From Saksenaea vasiformis B4078 (lineage: Eukaryota; Mucoromycota; Mucoromycetes; Mucorales; Saksenaeaceae), in the NCBI GenBank assembly GCA_000697055.1, contig JNDT01001338.1, forward strand, positions 59,469 to 123,468: a stretch of 64,000 nucleotides of DNA, written 5' to 3'. Below are positions 22,062-31,746 of the stretch, one piece after another. The position numbers were made by a program, and so were the translations under genes. Every line of letters begins with the position of its first letter. Position 1 is the stretch's first letter. The notes beneath the pieces were generated by a model, which was not told where the DNA came from, searched no databases, and saw nothing but the letters and a program-made list of their open reading frames with translations.

Positions 22062-22788
22062 TTAGTTGATGGGCTTGATCTATACAATCAAAGATGTTAA
22101 TATCTTCCATGTTACTAACATAAGTTTACACGTTACCTTGAAATTCAACGAAATCAATGAGAAGACGAAGGCTTTCAGATCTTGGACAAGATAATAGAAC
22201 GCACGAAGACCATTAGGATCTTGACTGTCTTGCACTTCCACAAGGGAACCCAGTTTGCATGTCTATTTTTTTTTCTTTCCATCAACTACTGCCCAGAAGC
22301 AGTTAAATTCCCCACTTCCTTACTTCAAATGAGATGTGTTCATTGCCCATACGAACTTCCAGTTCCTGACTTCCTACAACATTTTTTGGTGGCCATTGAC
22401 TATCGTCTTCCCTATATGAATCCATTGCTGAGTGGTCTGTTGCATTCCCAAGCACTTTCATGCACCTACTTCATCACTTCGCTGTCTTGAATGATTCGCT
22501 TCAATTCGCTCAGTACGGCTGGGCTGACGTACACTATACACTCAGCAATTGAGATCCTGCTCGAATATCGTAGACTAAGACGTACTTTCTTTTCGGATCA
22601 AACTATCGTTTCTGTAATTGGAGTTGTTGGCATATCTGCAATGACCATCCGCTCGAAATTCGAACTCCAAAAATTCGTGGCCATATCGACCTTTGTGTCC
22701 AGAGCTTACACGGATTTCAGCAACTGCTATAACCTTTCATCTATAAACCTTACTAGTAGCGCACATAAAATTCATCCTCGCCGGCCAT
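22062..22788 (-). CDS. mago: Mago nashi, exon junction complex subunit
   Basis: Mago pairs with Y14/RBM8A and locks eIF4A3 on spliced mRNA as part of the exon junction complex. Six exons join in frame: 22788-22754, 22704-22586, 22533-22470, 22411-22324, 22262-22137 and 22079-22062 (149 aa, the normal length). Highly conserved segments are visible: [114 protein letters not shown] and the terminal IKPIN. The last exon codes only five residues. Presence of the gene fits an intron-rich fungus that kept its exon junction complex. Larger plus-strand open frames at 22182-22868 are shadows of this gene. Confidence 0.95.
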
Positions 22789-23369
22789 TATGGGTTTCTT
22801 GGAAGGAGAGGAATGCGAAGGACGCGTGCTCGGAAATTCAAAGCCACCAATGCGAATTTGGCTACTGATGTTGGGACACAACATGAATTGTGGTGTCCGA
22901 TCGCCATGCAGTCGTTCGTAATGCACCGAAAAAGAGGTCCTAGGATCACTGAGAGTCCCATCCTTTTTCCCTACACTATGGTAATCATTTGTATTTACTA
23001 CGAGTCATTGAGGAAGGAGCGAGTATTGCAGAGTCTATTTCTGAGAGAAGACCATAGCTTCGCCATATTCTTCAGTAGGAAAATTGAGGTTTGATAAAAT
23101 CCTTAAAAACGGTGCAATTGACCATACTCAGTTTTTTCTCAGCGCAAACTTGTCTCTTCACAGACGCAAGGTTCATATGGATTAGCATAACAATGTTTAA
23201 TGAAAGGTAATCCGGCTTCCATAATCTATATTTCAGAGAAAGGATATGTTTTCGAGGGCTTGAACTTCACGAGATATTCATCCTTCGATCCCACCTTTCT
23301 CCAATACTATATAACAGTAACAAGAAAATAAAAAGAAAGAACAGGCGGGTATATTGCTAGTTTTGATCT
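22789..23369. other. Intergenic with one dispersed-repeat copy
   Basis: This is the upstream region of Mago and the 3' flank of the acyl-CoA synthetase gene. It contains a short copy of the dispersed repeat family at about 23105-23215. No gene recognised. Confidence 0.5.
23105..23215 (+). repeat. Dispersed repeat family A, copy 4 (partial)
   Basis: The stretch CAGCGCAAACTTGTCTCTTC, then acagACGCAAGGTTCAT and a following AT-rich part matches the conserved right portion of the copies at 40.3, 43.0 and 45.9 kb. Only this right part is recognisable. Confidence 0.5.
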
Positions 23370-25644
23370 CTACAGTTTAGCACGAGCTGCTCTTGGAATA
23401 AGTCCCTCCTTCTTCAAGATTGTCTCAATTTCATCAAGAACGGTTTCATCCTCGATCGTTGCAGGAATCTTGACTTCACGTCCTTCGACCATATCACGTA
23501 CGCAGCGGCGTAAGACCTTACCGCTACGTGTTTTTGGTAGACGAGGCACCACGACAGCACGGTCAAAGCAGGCAATGGCACCGAGATCTCTTCGAGTTGC
23601 GGTGATGAGATCCTTCAAAAGCGCCGAGAAATCTATGTTTTCGATATGTTTCAAAACAAGTACGCCAAGTGGAACGTGGCCCTTGAGGGGATCAGGTAAA
23701 GGAACAACACAGCATTCGGCTACCATCGCATGTGTAATGAGAATTTCTTCAATCGAGCCAGTGGAGAGTCGATGTCCAGCCACATTAATGATATCGTCTG
23801 TTCTTGACATAATGTGGACATATCCTTCGTCATCAATCATGCCAGCATCGCCTGTATCGTAATATCCGGGATATTTGTCAAAATAACTGCTCTTATATCC
23901 ATTCTCATTTTTCCACAGACAAGGAAAGGACGCTGGCGGTAAAGGTAGTTTGAGGACGACATTTCCGAATTCATTAGGCCCAGCTTCCTCGTTTGTTCCT
24001 TCTCTAAGGATGCGAATGAGAGATCCCGGTACTTGTTTGCCGGCAGAACCTGGCTTGGTGCGTCCAATGGGTTGAGCACCCATACATGTAGCTGTCACGG
24101 GCGAGCCCACTAAAATAGATGATAACATTTAAGAATCGCTAATAGAAATAACTTTTTGTGTTTCGTTACATTCTGTACTCCAGTAGTTGTCAATAACGAG
24201 GCATTGATCGCCCACCACGCTTTGGCACCAGTGTAATGTTTCTGGGTCAGATCGCTCGCCTGCCACAAACAAAGCTCGAAGGTTGCTCAGATCATACTGC
24301 TTAGCCAGTGCGCCGTCTGGGTCTTCACGACGGATGGCACGCACAGCAGTCGGCGCTGTAAACATAGCCTTCACACGATACTCCGACGCCACACGCCAAA
24401 ATGCGCCTGCGTCTGGTGTATTCACAGGTTTACCTTCGTACAAAACAGTGGTGACACCAGCAAGCATTGGGCCATACACAGTGTAACTAGGAAAATTCAG
24501 CGACGTGCTGATCGAGGGTCTTTTTGCATTTACCTGTGGCTGACAGCCCATCTGGAAAAAAAAATCGTTAGTTCATGTGAGCTGCACACGAGCAGTACAG
24601 ATACCATACCCAATGTCACTTGCTGTAAAGACAGCGTCCCCTTTCTGGACACCAAATACGTACTGCATAGACCAATTTAAAACAACAGCATGGCCGCCGT
24701 TGGACCGTACAACACCCTTTCATATATGGATTAGGCAAAGTGACACAAGCGTACGGGTTATGGCGTTGCTTATCTTTCTGTACCTTTGGCTGCCCAGTCG
24801 TCCCGCTAGTATATAACACGTACAATGGATCCTCACTGGCGACCTGAACGCACTCCATAAACTGGGCCTTTTCTTTTCGTACACGTCCCATTTCTTGGGC
24901 AAAGTCTCTGTCGCCTTTGGCATAGTCCATGTGAGCCTGTACTTGACCTGATCGCTGAAACACCAACGTAATCGGGACCGAATGCTGAGTCATACCTAAA
25001 GCTGTTTCAAGCAATGCTACAAGGATATCCAACATTAAATAGTGTGTCTCTTTTTGTTTCAACACCTTACGTTTATATGGAATCACTCTTTTCGGTTCAA
25101 TGCCGCAACTTGCTGTGATTACGACTTTCGGTTTGCAATCATCAATGCGCTTAGCCAATTCTTTTGGGGCAAATCCACCTAATGCATTGATGTGTTTTAG
25201 AGAAAAAAAGAAGAAACATCCAGAAATACTCGTACCAAAAACCACACTATGAACAGCACCAAGACGTGCACATGCGAGTAATGCAAAAGCCGCTTCAGGT
25301 ACCATTGGCATATAGATAAGCACTGTATCGGCTTTACGTACTCCATAGGAATGCAATACACCAGCGAGCGTCGTTACATGATCCAAGACTTCAGCATAGG
25401 TATAGGTTACTTTGGATCCTGTGACAGGTGAGTCCCAGACAAGAGCGATATGGTTGGGAGTAGTTGCTACATGTCGATCAACGCAATTGTAGCACGTATT
25501 TAATCTGCCACCAGGATACCATATATATGGATTTGGGCCAGATCCTGTAGTAGCAATAGCTGCAGATGGAGGTACAGACCACGTAATACCGTTGGCAGCT
25601 TTCGACCAAAGATCCAAATCAACGAGAGATTCCATAACAAACAA
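23370..25644 (-). CDS. Acetyl/propionyl-CoA synthetase-like enzyme (ACSS3-type) with AKL tail
   Basis: AMP-forming acyl-CoA synthetase that activates a short-chain acid with ATP and CoA. Seven exons join in phase: 25644-25236, 25178-25071, 25016-24784, 24716-24610, 24551-24534, 24486-24170 and 24109-23370 (643 aa). Motifs include NPYIWYPGGRLNTCYNCVDR, the P-loop YTSGTTGQPKGVV, SDIGWAVSHSYTVYGPMLAG, NYWSTELGSPVTA, YYDTGDAGMIDDEGY and the A10 lysine motif LPKTRSGKVLRR. The order and spacing match the propionate-CoA ligase/ACSS3 branch rather than fatty acyl-CoA ligases. The protein ends ARAKL; AKL is a functional PTS1 variant, so peroxisomal import is plausible. Exon 5 is only 18 nt and supplies WAVSHS. 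The Met at 25635 is an alternative start. Confidence 0.9.
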
Positions 25645-26097
25645 AGACGTTGCAATACAGAAGAAACCAACCCTATTTAAATGAAATAATTTTTTTCTGA
25701 GCGTGAGAAACGGTGCGACAAACTCCTGTGAAACCCAAATAACAAAAAAATAGTTCCTATCAAAATGATAGTCATTCTAACATAAAGCAGCAAAGCTACA
25801 TTGACTAAATAGGGCTACTTCTCATCTTTCTTTTTTTCCTACGCTGTGTTATGTGCTATGATCCAATTTTCTACCTGATTTTCTGTTCTCTTCATGCAGC
25901 TCTATACACCGCTCGGCGGAACAAAGATTGTTTTAAAACTTATCGATAACCATATATCTGAGCAAAGCGACCTTTCGTGGCATGAATATTTATCCATATC
26001 TGCATCGATTGGTCCTTAAACAATATAAGCATTCCCACGAAACAAAAATGCTTATGTATTGTGCGGAAAGTAAACAGTTTTGACCACTTCCAAAATT
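25645..26097. other. Divergent promoter region
   Basis: The acyl-CoA synthetase (minus) and GTP cyclohydrolase I (plus) genes start on either side of this 453 bp spacer, which must hold both promoters. It is AT-rich and no open frame of note is present. Confidence 0.55.
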
Positions 26098-27158
26098 ATG
26101 GACGAATCCACGCATTTAGTTGCACCAAAGCCTACCCGGCCCCATATGATACCATCACCAGGCTCGCCTTATTCTACAAGAGAAGGGACCCCAGTAGATA
26201 TCGATGGGATGAGCTGGCCAAGTAAGTAAAGGATTTCACTTCATTTTCTTTTAACACAATAGCAACAGGTAAGGGTAGTAAACTGCGAAGGGACGAAGCT
26301 ATAGACGAGAAACATCAACGCGAACAGAAGATAGCTGATGCAGTGAGAACCGTGTTAACCTGCATTGGCGAGGATCCCAATCGTGAAGGGTTGCTGAAGA
26401 CACCAGAGAGATATGCAAAAGCCCTCTTGTTCTTCACGAGAGGATACGAGCAAAATATTCGGGGTAAAGAAGAAGAAAGCTTATCTTCTTATTTGTAACC
26501 GTCTTGGAAAGATGTACTTAATGACGCTGTCTTTGAGGAAGGTAAAATGGAACGTGATGAAAGACGTGCTCATCTAGGAGCATGTCAGATCACGATGAAA
26601 TGGTCATTGTCAAAGATGTCGAAATCTTTTCCCTGTGCGAGCATCATATGGTCCCATTTACGGGTAAGATTAGCATTGGCTACATCCCAAATCGGCGGGT
26701 AGTAGGTCTCAGTAAGTTGGCTCGTATTGCCGAGATGTTTGCCAGGCGTTTGCAAGTTCAGGAACGTATGACCAAGCAAATAGCGACAGCTTTATATGAG
26801 GTGACGTTATACAATCGTTTCTATACCTTTGTAACACCTGCACTGTAGATTCTTCAACCACAAGGTGTGGCTGTGGTGATGGAAGCTTCCCATTTATGCA
26901 TGTGTATGCGGTGTGTGAAAATGACAGAAATTAGTGTTTGCGGTAATGCTCATCTAATTTATTGTAGGGGTGTGCAGGTAAGAATACGGGGAAAAAGGGG
27001 CAAGGCTATGGCGAGAGGGAAAGGTAAAAAGAAAAGAAGAGGAAGCTAAAACGATGCAGAAACCCGGAAGCTCGACGGCAACAAGCTGTATGCTAGGCGT
27101 TTTCCGAAGCAATCCCAAGACGCGTGAGGAATTTCTGACACTGATCCGGCGACGTTAA
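26098..27158 (+). CDS. FOL2: GTP cyclohydrolase I
   Basis: It converts GTP to 7,8-dihydroneopterin triphosphate, the first step of folate/pterin synthesis. Seven exons join in frame: 26098-26221, 26263-26463, 26512-26541, 26589-26800, 26849-26910, 26968-26977 and 27060-27158 (245 aa). The core shows [40 protein letters not shown] with the zinc ligands of [60 protein letters not shown] with the Cys zinc ligand, and TSCMLGVFR. The N-terminal 60 residues are the usual variable extension. Exon 6 is a 10-nt microexon (GGGTGTGCAG) that completes RGVQ. Intron 1 ends in two nearby AGs (26262 and 26268), which could give proteins differing by two residues. Confidence 0.93.
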
Positions 27159-27259
27159 ATAGACGAAAAAAAAAACTCTTACATGTAATGATCAATGAGT
27201 AAAATGACTGACCATGCGTCGTGGAAAAGTCAATGATGGCAAGGAGGATGTCTTTTGGT

Positions 27260-28329
27260 CTATATTGAGAAACAGCACCATCGATTTTTGTGATTTACCT
27301 TTTTAGTTTCCGGTGATGGTTGCTCGGTCACCGTGTCAGTTGCACTCACGTCAGTCGAGGATGCCCAGAATCGGCTGGTCAGTGGATTGGCCGTTTTGCG
27401 TAGCAAAGGTATAATTGGAGGAACCGATAAGCGAGAACCAGCCTTTCTAGGTATTTTTCGATATGCTTTGAAACATTGATCATGAGCCATTGACTGGCGA
27501 ATAGTAACAGAAAACTTACAATGAATAGCTACAGAAGGTGCTGTCGTACCAGCGGTCTTGGTTCGGAGCCATGAAGTCAATCCACTGTCTGTCCCAATAC
27601 AATCTGTGTATGCTTTAACTGTGGAAAAGAGAATCGTCAATTGCCAAAATGGAACACAGAATAGCATTCCTTACTGTAACTCTGTATTCGAAGATGACGC
27701 TCTTGTAATTTAATACTGTAGTACTTATTATACTGTTGTCGCTGCTGCTGATTTAGTTCTTCTGGTTCCTGGCACGGGTAGAGTTCTAATGATTGTTTTT
27801 GATCTAATGATTCATCTTGCGTTTTTTCATCCAGCTGGATCTTTGCCTCCACAGGTCGCGACAAATACTTGTCATAAAGACGTTTACTAGGTATCTTCCT
27901 CTTACAATGATGGTCATCATGTAGTGAGCAGCTCCTCTGGATTTGGTGTGGAACATCTGTAAGATATAGTGGGACAGAAAACGAACGTTCCTTTTGCGTC
28001 AGTGGCGGTGACATTGGTAATTGGTCGCTGTAAACTGGGGGAGGCGAGGCACTTTTATTATTATCAGCGTCAGTGCTCCCATTCCTGTCGTAATGACTGA
28101 CCTTAATGCCTGGCCAGACACCAGGTTATTGTCTTGCCAATTGACTGTAACTCGTCAGGTAAGCAAACGCAATTAAAAGAAGGGAAAATCCGTAACAGTT
28201 ACCGTCCATGCTGTCTATAAGGTTTGGCTTCTGATGCCATTCTGGTGATTTCGTTGCATGAGATTGTTAGAAAGAAGTGCAGCGGACGAAATAGGACTCA
28301 CCGTCTGCACGAACCATATCTGCTGACAT
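27260..28329 (-). CDS. Unknown protein with Gln-rich centre and CaaX-like C-terminus
   Basis: Five exons join in frame: 28329-28302, 28241-28203, 28109-27675, 27618-27520 and 27465-27260 (268 aa). The protein is hydrophilic and probably largely disordered. It has a Ser/Pro-rich N-terminal third (SASPPPVYSDQLPMSPP), a basic patch (CKRKIPSKRLYDKYLSR), a Gln-rich helix-forming part (EELNQQQRQQYNKYY) and a Ser/Thr-rich end. The reading frame ends RWCCFSI, which fits a prenylation motif with a neighbouring Cys that could be palmitoylated. The last 37 nt of coding sequence lie in a potential intron (gtaaat to atag) whose removal would replace the tail with TKRHPPCHH. Function not recognised. It is tail to tail with GTP cyclohydrolase I, about 100 bp apart. 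Confidence 0.6.
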
Positions 28330-29799
28330 GATAATACTAGTAAAAAAAGCAAGAAACCTTAGGAGCAACACTTCTATTAACTAGCGTGTTGAGATTGAAA
28401 AACGTGGCGGGCGTTTTGCTGAAGGGACAATGTATCACAGCCACACTAACAGTTAGTCGCCAAGAACGTGTTCTTTATCCTTTGTCCACGAAGTCTTGCA
28501 GCAATGGAGTGTCGTGAGCGGACTCTTTCCGACAGTTTGGATCTATGTGTTAGTCCTCCGAAGGACCCCTCTGCAAACACTCCTTATTGATACCATCTCA
28601 CGGAAAACGTTACACCTTCTGTCTAGGAACGGGTTAATTTAATATAATAGCGCTTGTATGACTTAGGGTGCAGCTCATCCCTAGTTTTTATGGATTACTA
28701 GTCCTCTTTGCCCGCACCGAGTCCATGAGCACTGTCCGCTCCTGTCTCTCATACTAATTACGGGACCTTCCATTTTCACGGAATTCTACCTTACAACGTC
28801 GGCCAACCAGAGACGGAGTTCTCAAACCTTCAAGTAGTTTCTCTCCTCATTTACTACACGAATTCCTGCATATTATAGGCATTCGCGTAGGTCTTCGGAC
28901 GCGAATTCGTATTATGACAGGATCTACAGGAAATGTGATCCATGGGTACTCCAAGCTCCTGTCTTTCTTCCTTAATTACTCTTCTGGCAATCTTTTTTGC
29001 TAGACACTATCTATTTCTGGTCTGTCCCTATCACCGGAACTTACTGACCCCTTTTCCACGTTTCGACTCGCATTTCCGGGCCAATAATGCCATTATTTCG
29101 TGTCAATTGCATGACAATGCAATTCCAACACCTTTCTCAATTACATTCAAACTTGTACCCACTGGACTTACCGCATTACATCAGGGTTCACACGTCCAAA
29201 ATAAGGAGATAATGTCTCGCACAAACAAATATCTATGGCCAACGTGGAGTCACCCAGCTAATTCAACCGACTCCCTAGTGCGATCAAGCGGGCCTGTCCA
29301 AGACTCAAGTCGACTTCACGTAATGATTTCCTGGGTTTCGTAGCACGCAGAATTAGCGTAGGAGCAAGTAAAAACTAGATAACAGAATAACCCTTATTGC
29401 CTGTTCGCGTCCAGATGTGCATGTGAGTGACCGACTACCCGTCATATTCAGCAGGCCAGTGTCTTGAATGAATCACCTTCTCAATTCTCCCTCTTCGAGA
29501 CGGCACACATAGCTCAAGTTCTTGATTAACGACCTTCCACCTTATTAGGGTTGGCTGGCATGATATGAAACATTTCAAAATAGTAGTCGCGCATTTCTTT
29601 CTTTTCCACGAAACTTAATGTAAGTTGTGGATGGCAATGAAATACCATGAGCTTTAGGGGGAATGGAACTTGTCTAGTCCTCAAAAAAGGCAGATCATGT
29701 GCCTTTTTTAGCACTTATTCTTTTTAGACGCAAATAGTTGACTATTGATTTACTACGCGGTAACAAAACGCGCCATTTTATGTGGGAGCTATATGGGTC
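28330..29799. other. 1.5 kb without a recognised gene
   Basis: Open frames such as 28942-29343 (+) have C/T-rich, low-conservation composition, and no domain or splice chain could be built. Nothing resembling a transposon end or an RNA gene was seen. Confidence 0.45.
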
Positions 29800-31351
29800 C
29801 TAATGACCGACGCCTTTCTTGAAATCGGCTACAACTTGTTGGAAAAGTTTCTCGTCCAAAAGAACATTTGCAGCCGTCTTAGACAGACAGCGGGAAGCGC
29901 GGAGGGTATATTCATGGGCATGCTCTGTTCTGGCAGCGTCGGAAAACTCAACGGTGTGATTGGTCGCGGTCGTGCCGATAGCAAAACTAATTACATCTAT
30001 TAGCATGAATAGATAACGTAGCTTGTATACATTACCCTGGATGTAGGGAAGGCATGGTGTAGCTAACATTACCCATGTCAGTGCTTCCGCTAACTTCATT
30101 TTCTGACTCTTCTCGAGATGGCACATGGGCACCTTCCTCTGCCATGTACTTGCTGTAAACAAGTGCCAGCGAGTCGTTTTGCAAGACATCTATGGATCAA
30201 ATAAGCTTTCTTCTTCCCTTTGCATTTCAGCTAGTCTTTGTCTTACCATCCACAGCGCCATGCCATGTCAGTTTCATTTGACATCCTGTAGCTACTGCAG
30301 CTGCCTTGAAGCACTTGTCTAACTTGGCGCACAGTTCCTTCAATTCGTCGCGCGTGACCGATCTCGCATAAAAGTTGGCAGAAGCATAATCGGGGATGAC
30401 GTTAGGCTAGACACAATGATTAAACATAAAAGATACATGTCGTAAATATCTTTACTTACAGACTTTCCACCATTTGTGATAATACCGTGGATTCTAAGAT
30501 GTGGTAAGGTTTTGACTTTTCTGCATTCACACAATCAAACCTGTTGGTTGGTAAAGTTTGCTGTCTCAACATGGCCACATTGTCCCAGGCTTGCATCAGG
30601 GCATCCACAGCGTTAATGCCATTCCAGGGTGCCATGCCAGCATGCGAAGCTTTTCCGAAATATTCAACGTCCAGCGTATTGATAGCAAGCATCTTGGTAT
30701 AAACACCGTCTCTGGCAAATGGATGCTATACCAACATGAATCTCGGGGCTGGTACTTTAAACATTGCTACTTACCAGCATCATACAAAAGTCGACACGCT
30801 TCTGAAATTCGCCTGCATCAATCATCACGACCTTACCGGAGCCCTTCTCTTCTGCCGGCGTACCAAAAAGCACAACGGTTCCCTGCACCAAGTTCTGCTC
30901 CAGAAGCGCCTTCATTGCCAAGGCACACGCAACGCCAGCGATGGCGATAAGGTTATGACCACAACCATGGCCAACACTGATTTTTACAGTAAGCATAAAT
31001 AATGTATTACAAAGTCTTACCCTGGTAAAGCATCGTATTCACTGCAGAAACCAACGCGACGACCACCGTTACTATTGGAGAACTCGGCAACAAAGCTGGT
31101 CTCCAGACCAGCTACCTGGCGTGTCACCTTGAAGCCCTTCTTTTCGAGGTATTCCGTCAACCAGTTGGACGCTTTGTACTCCTTCCATGAAAGTTCCGGT
31201 TCATCGTGAATCTGATGTAAGAGCAGCTTAAGAGCGGGAACATGCATGCTAAGAGGAAGGACTTTCTCGTTACCTTGATACTCAATTCACGGAGCTCAGC
31301 ACTATGGGCATTAATCGCGTTTGCAATCACAGTTTCAACAGCAGAATTCAT
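29800..31351 (-). CDS. M20-family amidohydrolase (PM20D2/aminoacylase-like)
   Basis: Metal-dependent hydrolase of the M20 family that cleaves amide bonds of N-acyl amino acids or small dipeptides, in the cytosol. Eight exons join in frame: 31351-31274, 31211-31021, 30976-30775, 30725-30541, 30493-30460, 30406-30247, 30189-30036 and 29986-29800 (396 aa). Motifs are IHDEPELSWKEYKA, FCSEYDALPGVGHGCGHNLI with the metal-binding His and Asp positions, FGTPAEEKGSGKVVMI with the catalytic Glu pair, the lid domain (EYFGKASHAGMAPWNGINAV, PNVIPDYASANFYARSVT) and GSTDMGNVSYTMPSLHPG. Length and order match PM20D2-type proteins. No signal peptide is seen. The start at 31351 gives the usual short leader; an upstream in-frame Met at 31381 exists. 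Large plus-strand frames at 30125-31002 are antisense shadows. Confidence 0.9.
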
Positions 31352-31746
31352 TGTGAGAGAAGGTGTGAAAAAAGAATACAACTCAGCGCACAGTTCTTTT
31401 AACGTGTGTGTACGCTTATGTGCTACGACTTTTTTCCTCTCCGAAAGCCCGGTGAAACTATTTCCACAGTCGAAATTTTCACCTGTGTCATTTATTTGCT
31501 CATTAGGATATAAGAGCCGAAAGAAACGAACTATAACATGAGAATCGGAACCTTGTTCGTGCCATTTCTTATCATTACAATTTCTGTCAAAAGGGCACGG
31601 TCAACGCGATCACTGTAGGAGTATGAAAAGCAAAATCCCCGAGTAGCCTTCGTTTAAATGCCGCTCATCAGAGTACGATGATGATCGAGGACAATGCAAA
31701 GTGGTAACTCATCCAGATAAGAGTGAAAATGATATAGTATCTGCTT
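31352..31746. other. Intergenic
   Basis: This holds the upstream region of the M20 gene and the 3' flank of the MFS gene, both on the minus strand. No gene recognised. Confidence 0.5.

Noticed and set aside
22182..22868. Long plus-strand open frames (two adjacent, 102 and 125 codons)
   Set aside because: They lie antisense to the exons of Mago nashi, whose conserved protein is unambiguous on the minus strand.
23470..23862. 130-codon frame on +
   Set aside because: Exactly antisense to the conserved C-terminal exon of the acyl-CoA synthetase.
28942..29343. 133-codon frame on +
   Set aside because: Low-conservation Ser/Pro/Leu/His-rich translation, no exon chain and no family resemblance.
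30125..31002. Plus-strand frames of 65-130 codons
   Set aside because: Antisense to the exons of the M20 amidohydrolase; no domain in the plus reading.
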